This document shows, in pieces, positions 7,548-19,700 of a stretch of 64,000 bases of DNA (position 1 is the first letter of the stretch; every line of letters begins with the position of its first letter). The position numbers and the translations under genes were made by a program. A model generated the notes under the pieces. It ran no database searches, had not been told where the DNA came from, and saw nothing but the letters and a program-made list of their open reading frames with translations. Source of the DNA: Mycobacterium saskatchewanense (GTDB taxonomy: Bacteria; Actinomycetota; Actinomycetes; Mycobacteriales; Mycobacteriaceae); contig NZ_AP022573.1 in assembly GCF_010729105.1 (NCBI RefSeq), positions 4,340,001-4,404,000 of the forward strand, given 5' to 3'.

Positions 7548-10411
7548 GCGGCGGCCACGCCGAGCGGCCTCTTGCGGCGCGGATGTTGCGGCGGTTGGCG
7601 GTGCCGATCGTGTTGGGTTGGCTGGTGTTCGCCGTCGTCGTCAGCGTCTTCGTGCCTCGACTGGATCTGGTGGAACGGCAGAACTCGGTCGGCCTGTTGC
7701 CTAAGGATGCTCCGTCGCTGATCGCGATGAAGCGCATGGGCAAAGTTTTTCACGAGTTCGACTCCGACAGCGTCGCGATGGTGGTGCTGGTGGGCGACAA
7801 ACCGCTGGGCGACGAGGCGCGTCGCTTCTACGACGATCTGGTGCGCCGGCTCGAGCGCGACACCGCGCATGTCGAGAAAGTGCAGAACTATTGGGGGGAA
7901 TTGGTCACGGCGGGCGGCGAGCAGAGCGCCGATAGTAAGGCCGCTTACGTGCAGCTCAACCTCGCCGGCGACCAAGGCTCCTCGCGGGCGGATGAGTCGG
8001 TGCACTCAGTCGAGCAGATCGTGGCGCACTCTCATCCGCCGCCGGGTATCAAAGCATATGTGACCGGTCAGGCGCCGCTGACCACAGACTTGACTGAAGC
8101 CGGCGACCGGGGTCTGGCCAAGCGCACGGCGATCACGATCGCCGTGGCCGCGCTGATGTTGCTCATCGCTTACCGGTCGATAGCCACCTTGCTGATCGTG
8201 CTGGTGGTGATTTTTGTCGAACTGGCCACCGCGCGGGGAATCGTGGCATTCATCGGCAACTTTCACGTGATCGGCTTCACCACGTTCGCGGTCAGTCTGC
8301 TCATGGCGCTGGCCATCGCGGCCGGCACGGACTACGCGATCTTTTTTCTCGGCCGCTATCACGAAGCCCGTCAAAGCGGCGAAGACCGTGAAACCGCTTA
8401 CTACACGACATACCGTGGAGTTGCCCATGTCGTGTTGGGTTCCGGGCTAACGATCGCCGGCGCGATGCTGTGTCTGCGGTTGGTCCGGCTGCCCTACCTC
8501 AATACGTTGGCGATTCCGTGCGCGGTGGCACTGGTCATCGTGATCGCGGCCTCGCTGACGTTGATGCCGGCTCTGCTGGCCATCGACGCGCGGTTCGGCT
8601 TACTCGACGCGAAGCGAAAGACCAATATTTACCGGTGGCGGCGACTAGCGACGGCCACGGTGCGCTGGCCCGCCCCGATCCTTGCCAGCGCTGTGGTTGT
8701 CTCAATAGTCGGGGGGCTGACCCTGCCGGGGTATCACACAAACTACGACGACCGCTATTACGTTCCCGCGAGCCTAGCGTCCAACGTCGGCGACCGTGCC
8801 GCCATCCAGCATTTCACCCATGCCCGGCTGAATCCGGACCTGTTGCTGGTCGAAGCCGACCACGACCTGCGTAACCCGGTGGACATGCTCGACCTGGATA
8901 GGATTGCGGCGAGTATCTTCCGGGTGCCGGGCATCGCGCGGGTGCAAAGCATCACCAGGCCGCTGGGATACAACATCGAGCACGGCACCATACCGTTCGC
9001 GATCGGCATGCAGCCCGTCCCGATCCGGGAGAACCTGCAGTATCTGAAGGACCGCTTGGCCGATATCCTGCGGCTGACTCGAGATGACCTCGGCGTCCAG
9101 ATCGCGACGTTAGAGCGCATGTACACCGTGGAAAAGGAACTATCCGGGTCGATTAGCGACAGCGCTCGCGTCACAACTGACACCGCTGCAATCACGGATG
9201 GAATACGTGACCATCTCGCAGATTTTGACGATTTCTGGCGGCCACTTCGCAGTTACTTCTACTGGGAAAAGCACTGCTTCGACGTTCCGATATGTTGGTC
9301 ACTGCGCTCCGTCTTCGACGCGTTGGATGGCTTCGACAAACTCGCCGAGAATTTCCACAAGCTGGCCAAGGACCTCCAACAAAGCGCTGACGCAACACAA
9401 GAGATGGTGACGTTGATACCGCCGATCATCGACGTTGCAAAGTCTATGCAGACTACCTTCTTCACGCTCTACAGCAGTTTTTCGGGGCTGATCACTCAAA
9501 TGGACCGCATGACCGACACCAGCACACTCATGGGCGAATTCTTCGACAAAGCAAAAATTGACGGCCTCTTCTACATCGCGCCAGAAGTGTTCGACAGCCC
9601 TGACTTTAAGACCGGCCTCAGGCTGCTGGTTTCCCCCGACGGCAAATCCACCCGTATGATCATCACCCACAACATCGACCCCGCCAGCCCCGAGGCGATC
9701 TCCCACGTCGACGCAGAACTCAAGGCCGCACGCGAGGCGGTCAAAGAAACCCCCTTGGCCAGTGCGAAGTTATACCTGGGTGGCACGGCGGCTACTTACC
9801 GAGATATCCAAGAATCCACCAAATACGACGTCATGACCGAGGCCATCGCCGCGCTCATCCTGATCTTCATCGTCATGCTGGTCATCACCCGCGCGCTAGT
9901 CGCCTCGATGGTCATCGTCGGCACAGTCGTGCTCTCGCTAGCGACCGGCTTCGGCCTGTCGGTGCTGTTTTGGCAACACATCTATGGCTTGGAACTGCAC
10001 TGGATCACCTTGCCTTTCGCAGTCACCATTTTGCTGGCCGTGGGATCTGACTACAACCTGTTGCTGGTCTCGCGGTTCAAGGAAGAAATCGGCGCAGGAC
10101 TGAAGACCGGCATCATCCGGTCCGTAGGCGGCACCGGCGGAGTCGTGACCACGACCGGCTTGGTGTTCGCCTTCACCATGGCCTCTTTGGCGGTCAACGA
10201 GCTGTACACGCTCAAACAGGGCGGCACCACCATCGGGCTGGGCCTGCTCATCGACACGCTGATCGTGCGCTCGCTGATGATCCCATCCACCGCTACCCTG
10301 TTGGGGCGCTGGTTCTGGTGGCCGCTACGGGTACGCTCCCGCCCAGCCAGCGAACTGCTCCGATCTGTGGGCCCCCGTCCACTGGTGCGCGCCCTGCTCC
10401 TGAGGGGGTAG
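7544..10411 (+). CDS. MmpL-family RND transporter
   Basis: A 955-residue exporter of lipids or siderophore-like products across the inner membrane. It has two repeated halves, each with a helix, a large periplasmic domain and a block of helices: the first TM block runs from AITIAVAALMLLIAYRS with GTDYAIFFLGRYHE, the second from VMTEAIAALILIFIVMLVI with [15 protein letters not shown]. These two DY pairs are the proton-relay signature of MmpL proteins. Length and coupling with MmpS match the MmpL4/MmpL5 class. It differs throughout from the second MmpL in this window (58486-61356), so it is not a recent copy. Substrate unknown; the downstream DNA is a 13E12 remnant. Confidence 0.9.
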   Translation: MSGGHAERPLAARMLRRLAVPIVLGWLVFAVVVSVFVPRLDLVERQNSVGLLPKDAPSLIAMKRMGKVFHEFDSDSVAMVVLVGDKPLGDEARRFYDDLVRRLERDTAHVEKVQNYWGELVTAGGEQSADSKAAYVQLNLAGDQGSSRADESVHSVEQIVAHSHPPPGIKAYVTGQAPLTTDLTEAGDRGLAKRTAITIAVAALMLLIAYRSIATLLIVLVVIFVELATARGIVAFIGNFHVIGFTTFAVSLLMALAIAAGTDYAIFFLGRYHEARQSGEDRETAYYTTYRGVAHVVLGSGLTIAGAMLCLRLVRLPYLNTLAIPCAVALVIVIAASLTLMPALLAIDARFGLLDAKRKTNIYRWRRLATATVRWPAPILASAVVVSIVGGLTLPGYHTNYDDRYYVPASLASNVGDRAAIQHFTHARLNPDLLLVEADHDLRNPVDMLDLDRIAASIFRVPGIARVQSITRPLGYNIEHGTIPFAIGMQPVPIRENLQYLKDRLADILRLTRDDLGVQIATLERMYTVEKELSGSISDSARVTTDTAAITDGIRDHLADFDDFWRPLRSYFYWEKHCFDVPICWSLRSVFDALDGFDKLAENFHKLAKDLQQSADATQEMVTLIPPIIDVAKSMQTTFFTLYSSFSGLITQMDRMTDTSTLMGEFFDKAKIDGLFYIAPEVFDSPDFKTGLRLLVSPDGKSTRMIITHNIDPASPEAISHVDAELKAAREAVKETPLASAKLYLGGTAATYRDIQESTKYDVMTEAIAALILIFIVMLVITRALVASMVIVGTVVLSLATGFGLSVLFWQHIYGLELHWITLPFAVTILLAVGSDYNLLLVSRFKEEIGAGLKTGIIRSVGGTGGVVTTTGLVFAFTMASLAVNELYTLKQGGTTIGLGLLIDTLIVRSLMIPSTATLLGRWFWWPLRVRSRPASELLRSVGPRPLVRALLLRG

Positions 10412-10429
10412 TTTCCCGACTTGCCACTA

Positions 10430-10815
10430 ACCTCAAAACCTTGTGCCGGACGCATCATTTGCTGAAGACGTTCTGGGGCTGGCGCGACGAGCAGCTGCCC
10501 GACGGCACGGTCATCTGGCGGCTGCCCGACGGGCACACGTACGTCACGACCCCGGGCAGCGCGCTGCTGTTCCCCAGCCTGTGTGCGCCCACCGGCACCC
10601 CGCCCCGACGCGCGGTCGTCGCCGACGAGCGCTGCGGGGAGCGCACCGCGATGATGCCCCGGCGGCAGCGCACCCGGAGCCAGAACCGCGCGCACCAGGT
10701 CGCCGCAGAACGCCACCGCAACCGCCAGGCCCGATACCCGGCGGTCGACCGCGGTCAGCAACCAACCCAAGCCGGGCCCGCCCCACCCGACGACGACGAC
10801 CCACCACCCTTCTGA
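10430..10815 (+). pseudogene. 3' fragment of a 13E12-type DUF222/HNH endonuclease gene
   Basis: The frame reads NLKTLCRTHHLLKTFWGWRD, QLPDGTVIWRLPDGHTYVTTPGSALLFPSLC and an arginine-rich tail ending in DDDDPPPF. This is the C-terminal HNH end of the proteins encoded by mycobacterial 13E12-type repeats. The DUF222 domain and the first part of the HNH motif are absent; the upstream DNA is the end of mmpL, so the fragment was fused there by a rearrangement. 13E12 repeats are known sites of phage and element integration in mycobacteria, which fits the disturbed region to the left. Confidence 0.8.
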
Positions 10816-10882
10816 GGCGCCCGGATCTAGAATGAAGCGCCCTTTGATGCTGCCGTGCAGCCCGGCCGGGACGAGGTAGGTC

Positions 10883-12340
10883 ATGAATGAGCGCGGGCCC
10901 AGTCGACGTTTGAAGGCCGCCTTCGCCGGGGCCGCGAGCGCACTCGTGGTGGCGGGATGCGCCACCTTCGTCGACGGGCAGGCTCTGTCGATGCTCAACG
11001 ACCCGTTCCGCGTCGCGGGCCTGCCCGCCACCAACGGGCCGAGCGGGATTCGTACCAACGCGCCGAGCCCGAACGGCACGGTGGTCAACACCGACAACGG
11101 TCCGATCGACAAGCTGTCGTTGCTGTCGGTCAACGACATCGAGGACTACTGGAAATCGGTGTACAGCCAGTCATTGAAGGGGACCTTCGTCCCCGTCGGC
11201 AAGCTGGTGTCCTACAACTCGAAAGACCCCGACAGCCCGATCGTCTGCCACAACGACACCTACAAGCTTGTCAATGCCTTCTACACCTCGCGCTGCAACC
11301 TGATCGCCTGGGACCGCGGCGTATTCATGCCCGTCGCGGAACGCTATTTCGGTGACATGTCCGTCAACGCGGTGCTCGCGCACGAGTTCGGCCACGCATT
11401 GCAGCAGATGGCGAAACTCGTGACGCGCAGGGACCCCACCATCGTCCGCGAGCAACAGGCCGACTGCTTCGCCGGCGTCTACCTGTTCTGGGTCGCGGAC
11501 GGCAAGTCACCGCGCTTCACGCTGAGCACCGCCGACGGGCTGGACCACGTGCTGGCGGGCATCATCACCACCCGCGACCCGGTGATGGACACCGACACGG
11601 AGAACGACGACGAGCACGGTTCCGCGCTGGACCGGGTGAGCGCCTTCCAGATGGGTTTCATCAACGGCGCCTCGGCGTGCGCGAGCATCAACAAGAAGGA
11701 GATCGAGCAGCGCCGCGGCGACCTGCCGAACGCGCTGCGGGTCGACCCCGGCGGGGACCCGGAGACGGGCGAGGTCCCGATCAATGAAGACACCCTGACG
11801 ACCCTGATGGAACTGCTCGGACAGATCCTCACCCCGAACACCCCGCCGACGCTGTCTTATCGGCCGGCCGACTGCCCCGACGCCAAACCCAGCCCGCCGG
11901 CGTCTTACTGCCCGGCCACCAACACCATCGTGGTGGACCTGCCGGCGCTGGCGGCGCTGGGCAAGGTCGCCGACGAGAAGGAACAGACGCTGCCGCAGGG
12001 CGACGACACCGCCCTCTCGGTCGTGATGTCGAGGTACGCGCTCGCGGTCCAGCACGAACGCGGCCTGGCGATGCAGAGCCCGTGGACCGCGCTGCGCACC
12101 GCGTGCCTGACCGGGGTGGTGCACCGCAAGATGGCCGAACCGATCGACCTGCCGTCCCATAAACAGTTGGTCCTGACGGCCGGCGATCTCGACGAGGCGG
12201 TCGCCGGTCTGCTCACCAATCACCTTGTGGCCAGCGACGCCGACGGTACCTCGGTCCCGGCGGGCTTCACCCGCATCGCCGCGTTCCGCGGCGGCGTCGG
12301 GGGCAAGACGGACGCGTGCTACTCGCGCTATCCCGGGTGA
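10883..12340 (+). CDS. lpqM: Probable lipoprotein metallopeptidase LpqM
   Basis: A 485-residue lipoprotein equivalent to Rv0419. The N-terminus is a signal peptide with a lipobox (LVVAGC) near residue 25, so it should be exported and lipidated. The zinc motif is AHEFGHALQQM at about residues 168-178, with EQQADCFAGVYLFW about 25 residues later supplying a likely third ligand; this arrangement is that of putative neutral zinc metallopeptidases. GAGG sits at 10873-10876 before ATG 10883. Its 3' end overlaps the convergent hydrolase gene by 13 bases. It marks the left edge of synteny with M. tuberculosis. In vivo substrate unknown. Confidence 0.88.
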   Translation: MNERGPSRRLKAAFAGAASALVVAGCATFVDGQALSMLNDPFRVAGLPATNGPSGIRTNAPSPNGTVVNTDNGPIDKLSLLSVNDIEDYWKSVYSQSLKGTFVPVGKLVSYNSKDPDSPIVCHNDTYKLVNAFYTSRCNLIAWDRGVFMPVAERYFGDMSVNAVLAHEFGHALQQMAKLVTRRDPTIVREQQADCFAGVYLFWVADGKSPRFTLSTADGLDHVLAGIITTRDPVMDTDTENDDEHGSALDRVSAFQMGFINGASACASINKKEIEQRRGDLPNALRVDPGGDPETGEVPINEDTLTTLMELLGQILTPNTPPTLSYRPADCPDAKPSPPASYCPATNTIVVDLPALAALGKVADEKEQTLPQGDDTALSVVMSRYALAVQHERGLAMQSPWTALRTACLTGVVHRKMAEPIDLPSHKQLVLTAGDLDEAVAGLLTNHLVASDADGTSVPAGFTRIAAFRGGVGGKTDACYSRYPG

Positions 12341-12968
12341 CGGGGTAGGCCGGGCGCCAGCAGGTGCAGCGCGGCGTCGACGGCCAGCGCCGGCACGTCG
12401 AGGGTCTTCGAGCGCAGGTCGTGCCGGGCTCCGGCGATCTCGACGACCTCGGCCGGGGCGGCGATCAGCGCGGCGGCGGCGCGCACTTCGGCCGTGCTCC
12501 CGAAGGGATCCGAAGTGCCGTGCGTGAACACGGTGGGCACCCGGATGTCGGGCAGGTGCTCGGTGCGGGGGCGTTCCGGCTTGCCCGGGGGGTGAACCGG
12601 ATACGAGAACAACGTCAGTGCGTCCACGACCGCGTCGCCCGAGGCGACCGCCATGGACGTCTGCCGGCCGCCATAGGAATGGCCGCCGGCGAGCAGCGGG
12701 CCGCCGGCGAGGCCCCGGCACAGGGTAATCGCCTCCGCGATGCCGGCCCGGTCGGTCGCCGCCGAGCCCGACGGCGGACCGGTGGGGCGGCGGCGCCGGA
12801 AGGGCAGGTTGTACCGGATCGCGAGCCAGCCCCGCCGCGCCCATTCGTCGCAGATCTGTTGGAGTAGCGGGGATTCCCTGTTGCCGCCCGCGCCGTGGGT
12901 GAGCACCACGACGCCGTGCGGATCGTCCTCGGGTCGGTGTGCCACACCCGCGATCTGATCGAGGGCAA

Positions 12969-12972
<4 letters not shown>
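12328..12972 (-). CDS. Alpha/beta hydrolase (Rv0421c equivalent)
   Basis: A 214-residue hydrolase of the small KANL3/Tex30-like or dienelactone hydrolase type. Visible are the oxyanion segment VVVLTHGAGGNRESPLLQQI, the nucleophile elbow GGHSYGGRQ (serine near residue 106), an aspartate region in VFTHGTSDPFGS, and a catalytic histidine in GARHDLRSK. ATG 12972 overlaps the thiD stop at ATGA, so it is the last gene of the thi operon and is probably co-expressed, although no role in thiamin synthesis is known. Confidence 0.85.
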
Positions 12973-15522
<2,550 letters not shown>

Positions 15523-15594
15523 GGATGGTCCGCACGCGACGTTACTCCCTACAGCGCGGTAGCCGCTCAAATGCCTGGGTGGAAAGATACAAAC

Positions 15595-16281
15595 GTGCAG
15601 CAGCCCACGCGAAGGACCGATCCGGTCGAGGCTGCCAGCACGGGACACCTGAACGTCGGCACCATCCGCTTCTGGTTTGTCGGTCAGCGCTGGGAATGGT
15701 CCGACGAGGTGGCCCGGATGCACGGCTACGAACCCGGCACCGTGCAGCCCACGACGAAGCTCATGCTCGCGCACCGGCATCCCGAGGACCGGCCGCACGT
15801 GCAGGAACTGCTCGACTACGCGCTGCAATCCGAGGGAACCTTCTCGAGCCGGCACCGGTTCGTCGACACCGCGGGCAGGGAGCACGACGCCATTTTGGTC
15901 GCCGATCGCATGCTCGACGACACCGGGAAGGTGGTGGGCAGCGCCGGTTACTACATCGACCTCACCGACACCTTCGACGAAACGCGGCACGAGACCCGCA
16001 GGGAGGTGCTCGACGCGGCCCTTCCCGACCTCTTCGAGAACCGTGCGGCGATCGAGCAGGCCAAGGGCGTGTTGATGTACGTCTACCGGGTCAGCGCCGA
16101 GCAGGCCTTCCGGGTGCTGCAGTGGCGGTCTCAGGAGACCAACGTGAAGCTGCGGTCGCTGGCCAAGCAACTTCTCGCCGAGATCACGGCGCTGCCGGGT
16201 CCCACCGCCCTGGTGCAGAGTGAGTTCGACCACGTGCTGCTCACGGTGCACGAACGGGTCGCCGACGAATCCGGTGATTGA
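15595..16281 (+). CDS. PAS and ANTAR domain protein (putative RNA-binding antiterminator)
   Basis: A protein of about 228 residues with an N-terminal PAS-3 fold (GTIRFWFVGQRWEWSDEVAR, YEPGTVQPTTKLMLAHRHPEDR, GYYIDLT) and a C-terminal ANTAR domain (ENRAAIEQAKGVLMYVYRVS and AFRVLQWRSQETNVKLRSLA). ANTAR domains bind tandem hairpins in RNA and relieve termination; the PAS domain would sense a small ligand or redox cue. Start: GTG 15595 has GGAAAG at 15581-15586; ATG 15571 is the longer alternative without a clear ribosome site. It is divergent from thiC and first of a signalling set with a STAS protein and a hybrid kinase-phosphatase; 130 bases separate it from the STAS gene. Confidence 0.88.
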   Translation: MQQPTRRTDPVEAASTGHLNVGTIRFWFVGQRWEWSDEVARMHGYEPGTVQPTTKLMLAHRHPEDRPHVQELLDYALQSEGTFSSRHRFVDTAGREHDAILVADRMLDDTGKVVGSAGYYIDLTDTFDETRHETRREVLDAALPDLFENRAAIEQAKGVLMYVYRVSAEQAFRVLQWRSQETNVKLRSLAKQLLAEITALPGPTALVQSEFDHVLLTVHERVADESGD

Positions 16282-16411
16282 AGACCGGAATTTCGGGAAT
16301 AACCCAGCCCAGCAACCGGATAGGCTCTAAGCACCGTCGATGGCGCACGCCGAGCATCCGTGCCGCGAGGGTGCAACGAACGAAGCTTCGAGGCGGCGAG
16401 AGGCACGGGGA

Positions 16412-16768
16412 ATGTTGGCGGTCGATCACGAGGCCCGGGAGGACGCTGTGGTGGTACGGGTCAAGGGTGACGTCGACTCGAGCACCGTCGACGAACTGAC
16501 CCCCCACCTGACCACCGCCCTGGAACTGGCCGCGACCCACCCCGCCCGGCTGGTGGTCCTGGACCTGCTGCCCGTGACGTTCTTCGGCAGCGCGGCGCTG
16601 AACGCCGTCCTCGATTGCCATGAGGCGGGCAAGGAGGCCGGCACGGCGGTGCGCCTGGTAGCCGACGGCGACAACGTGCTCCGCCCCATCCAGGTGACGG
16701 AGCTCGACCGGATCCTCGACATCTACCCCACGCTCACCGAAGCCCTTCATCGCAAGCAACAGCGATGA
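16412..16768 (+). CDS. STAS-domain anti-sigma factor antagonist
   Basis: A 118-residue STAS protein of the SpoIIAA/RsbV type: DAVVVRVKGDVDSSTVDELT at the N-terminus, LVVLDLLPVTFFGSAALNAV in the middle with the serine of FFGS at the usual phosphorylated position, and a C-terminal helix ending HRKQQR. Such proteins free a sigma factor when dephosphorylated by a SpoIIE-type phosphatase. Start: ATG 16412 with GAGAGG at 16398-16403; an upstream in-frame ATG at 16340 would add 24 arginine-rich residues. Its stop overlaps the next ATG by four bases, and that next protein contains both a SpoIIE phosphatase and an anti-sigma-type kinase domain. Confidence 0.88.
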   Translation: MLAVDHEAREDAVVVRVKGDVDSSTVDELTPHLTTALELAATHPARLVVLDLLPVTFFGSAALNAVLDCHEAGKEAGTAVRLVADGDNVLRPIQVTELDRILDIYPTLTEALHRKQQR

Positions 16769-19700
16769 ACGCCCGCCTGCCGGGCGACTTGGCGGTCGCG
16801 GTCAGTCTAGGCGGGGAGATGGGCCGTCGCTTCGCCGAATTCGACTGGACGACACACGCATTGGGCTCACCGGACGAGTGGTCCAGCGAGGTCCGCGCGG
16901 CCGTGGCGATGACGCTGACGTCCCGGTTTCCCATTGTGCTCTGGCTGGGCCGGACGGACCTGTTCCTGGTGTACAACGACGGCTACGCCCAGATTCTCGG
17001 CGACAAGCACCCCGCCGCCCTCGGCTGCCCCGCGAGGCAGGTGTGGTCGGAGATCTGGGAGGAGATCGGCCCCATGCTCGCCGGCGTTTTCGCGACCGGC
17101 AACGCCACCTGGTCGGACGACCTGATGCTGCCGCTGGTCACCGGGGGCCTCCCACTCGAGCGGTATTTCACGTTCACCTACAGCCCGATCCTGAGCGGCG
17201 ATGGCGGCGTCTCGGCCATCTTCTGCGCCGTGATCGAAACGACCGAACGGGTGCTCAGCCAGCGGCGCCTGCATCTGCTCAACGCCGTCGCCGCGGCGAC
17301 CATGGAGGCCCGAACCGTCAACGAGGCCGTCAGCGCGGCCGTCACCGCCTGCGCGGCCCAGCCCGCCGACCTGCCGTTCATGGCCGTCTACGTCCAGGAC
17401 GCGGAGGCCGGCGAGATCACCCTGCGCGGAGCGACGGCTTCCGTGCTGCCGCTCCTGCCGCGGGAACTCGGCCAGCTCACCGTCTGGGACGCGGCGTCAC
17501 GCCCGCGGACGGAGCTGCGGCTCGTCGACGGGGTGGCCGACGCGATCCCCGGCATCGCGGAGGTCCTGGGGGACGGTTGCTGCGAGCAGGCGGTGGTGCT
17601 GCCGCTGGGCGAGGGACCGACCGCCGGGGCGCTGGTGGTCGGCACCAGCGCACGCCGTCCCCTCGACGACCAGTACCGCGGCTTCTGCCAACTGCTGGCC
17701 GACCAGCTGTCGTCGGCCTTCACGTCGATCGACTCCTACGAACGGGAACGCGAACGCGCCGACGCGCTCGCGGAACTCGACCGCGCGAAGACGGCGTTCC
17801 TGACCAACGTCAGCCACGAGTTCCGCACGCCACTCGCGCTGCTGCTCGGCGCGATCGACGACGCGCTGTCCGACGCCCCGCCGGGCAGCGCGCTGGCCGA
17901 TCGGCTGGGCACCGCGGGGCGCAACGCGCGGCGGCTGCAGCGCCTGGTCGACTCACTGCTCGACTTCTCCCGCATCGAGGCCGGCCGGGCCAACGCGCAA
18001 CTGGTGTGCACGGACGTCGGAGCGCTCACCGCGCACATCGCGTCGTCGTTCTCGGAGCTGTGTCACCGGGCGGGACTGGAGCTGACGATCGACTGCGACC
18101 CGGCGCCTGCGGACATCGACCCGGGGATGTGGGAGACGATCGTCCTGAACCTGCTTTCCAATGCGGTGAAATACACACTGCGGGGCGCGATCTCGGTAGC
18201 GGCGAGCACCGACGCCACGCACTGCCTGGTCACCGTCCGCGATACCGGGGTGGGGATCGCGGCCGACGACCTGGGCCGCCTGTTCGAGCGGTTCTACCGG
18301 GCCGAGAACGCACGCGGCCGCAGCGTGGAGGGCACCGGCATCGGGCTGTCCCTGGTCCGCGGGCTGGTCGAGCTGCAAAACGGCACCGTGCAGATCGACA
18401 GCGAACTGGACCGTGGGACGACCGTCACCATCCGGCTGCCACAATCGGCGGGCGCCGCAGCCGGACAGAACCCCGCGATCGCGCCGGACGAGACCAATCC
18501 GTACCTGGCCGAGGCGCGCCAGTGGCTGACCTCGATCTCGGAGCCCGACCGCGCGTCCGAGGCGCCCCGCCGTTCGCGGCAACTGGTGCTGATCGCCGAC
18601 GACAACGCCGACATGCGGGCGCACCTGGACCGCGTGCTGTCCGCCCACTGGGACACCGTGCTCGTCGCCGACGGGGAGTCGGCGCTGGCCGCGGCCCGCA
18701 GGCTGCGCCCGGACGCGATCGTCACCGACGTCATGATGCCGGGCCTGGACGGCTTCGAGGTCCTCGCGGGCATCCGCGCCGACGCCACGCTGGCGGCCAC
18801 GCCGGTGCTGATGCTGTCCGCCCGGGCCGGAGCCGAGGCCGTGACGGAGGGTTTCGCCGGCGGGGCCGACGACTATCTGCCGAAGCCGTTCCGGTCCCAG
18901 GAGCTGGTCGAGCGGGTGGCGTCGAGGCTATCCGCGGTCGCCCGGGAGCGTGATCGGCAGCGCCGCGAGACGCAGCTGCGGCTCGCGTCGGACCTGGTGC
19001 AGCTCGACTCCGCGCTGCAGGCCAGCGACTCGGTCGCGGGCATACTCGACGCCCTGCTGCGTTCGCCGTTCGGTTCGGGCGGTGCCGCCGCCGCGGCGAT
19101 CGGGGTGCTCGATGACGAGCGACACATCCGGTTCGAATACGCCGGTGACGTTCCCGTCGAGCTGCGCGACCGCTATCACGTGACCGCGCTGGACTCGCCG
19201 CTGGTGGGGTCCGACGTCGTGCGTGGCGGTGAGCCGATGATCGTCCCCGACACGCTCGACCTGCCGCCCCGCTACCAGCACGCCGCGCAGGACACCGCCG
19301 ACAGCGTCCGCGCGTGCGTCGCGCATCCCCTGCGCGACGGCGCCGATCGCGTCGTCGGCGTGCTGCTCCTGCTGTGGCCGGCGCCGCGCCAGTTCGAGCC
19401 CGCCGAACGCGAGACCTTCGCCCGGATGGCGGAGCTGACGTCCTCGGCCCTGGACCGGATCCGCGTCATGGCGCACGAGCACCGCATCGCCATCGACTTC
19501 CAGGAGCACCTGCTCGACCTGGACCACAGCTCGACCGCCGCGGTGGTCGCCGCCGTCTACCAACCGGCCGGGGAGGCCATGCGGGTCGGCGGCGACTGGT
19601 ATTCGGTCACCCCGTTGGACCGATCGAGCAGGATCGCGATATCGGTCGGCGACGTCGTCGGGCACGGCCTGTCCGCCGCGATCGTGATGAGCCGGCTGCG

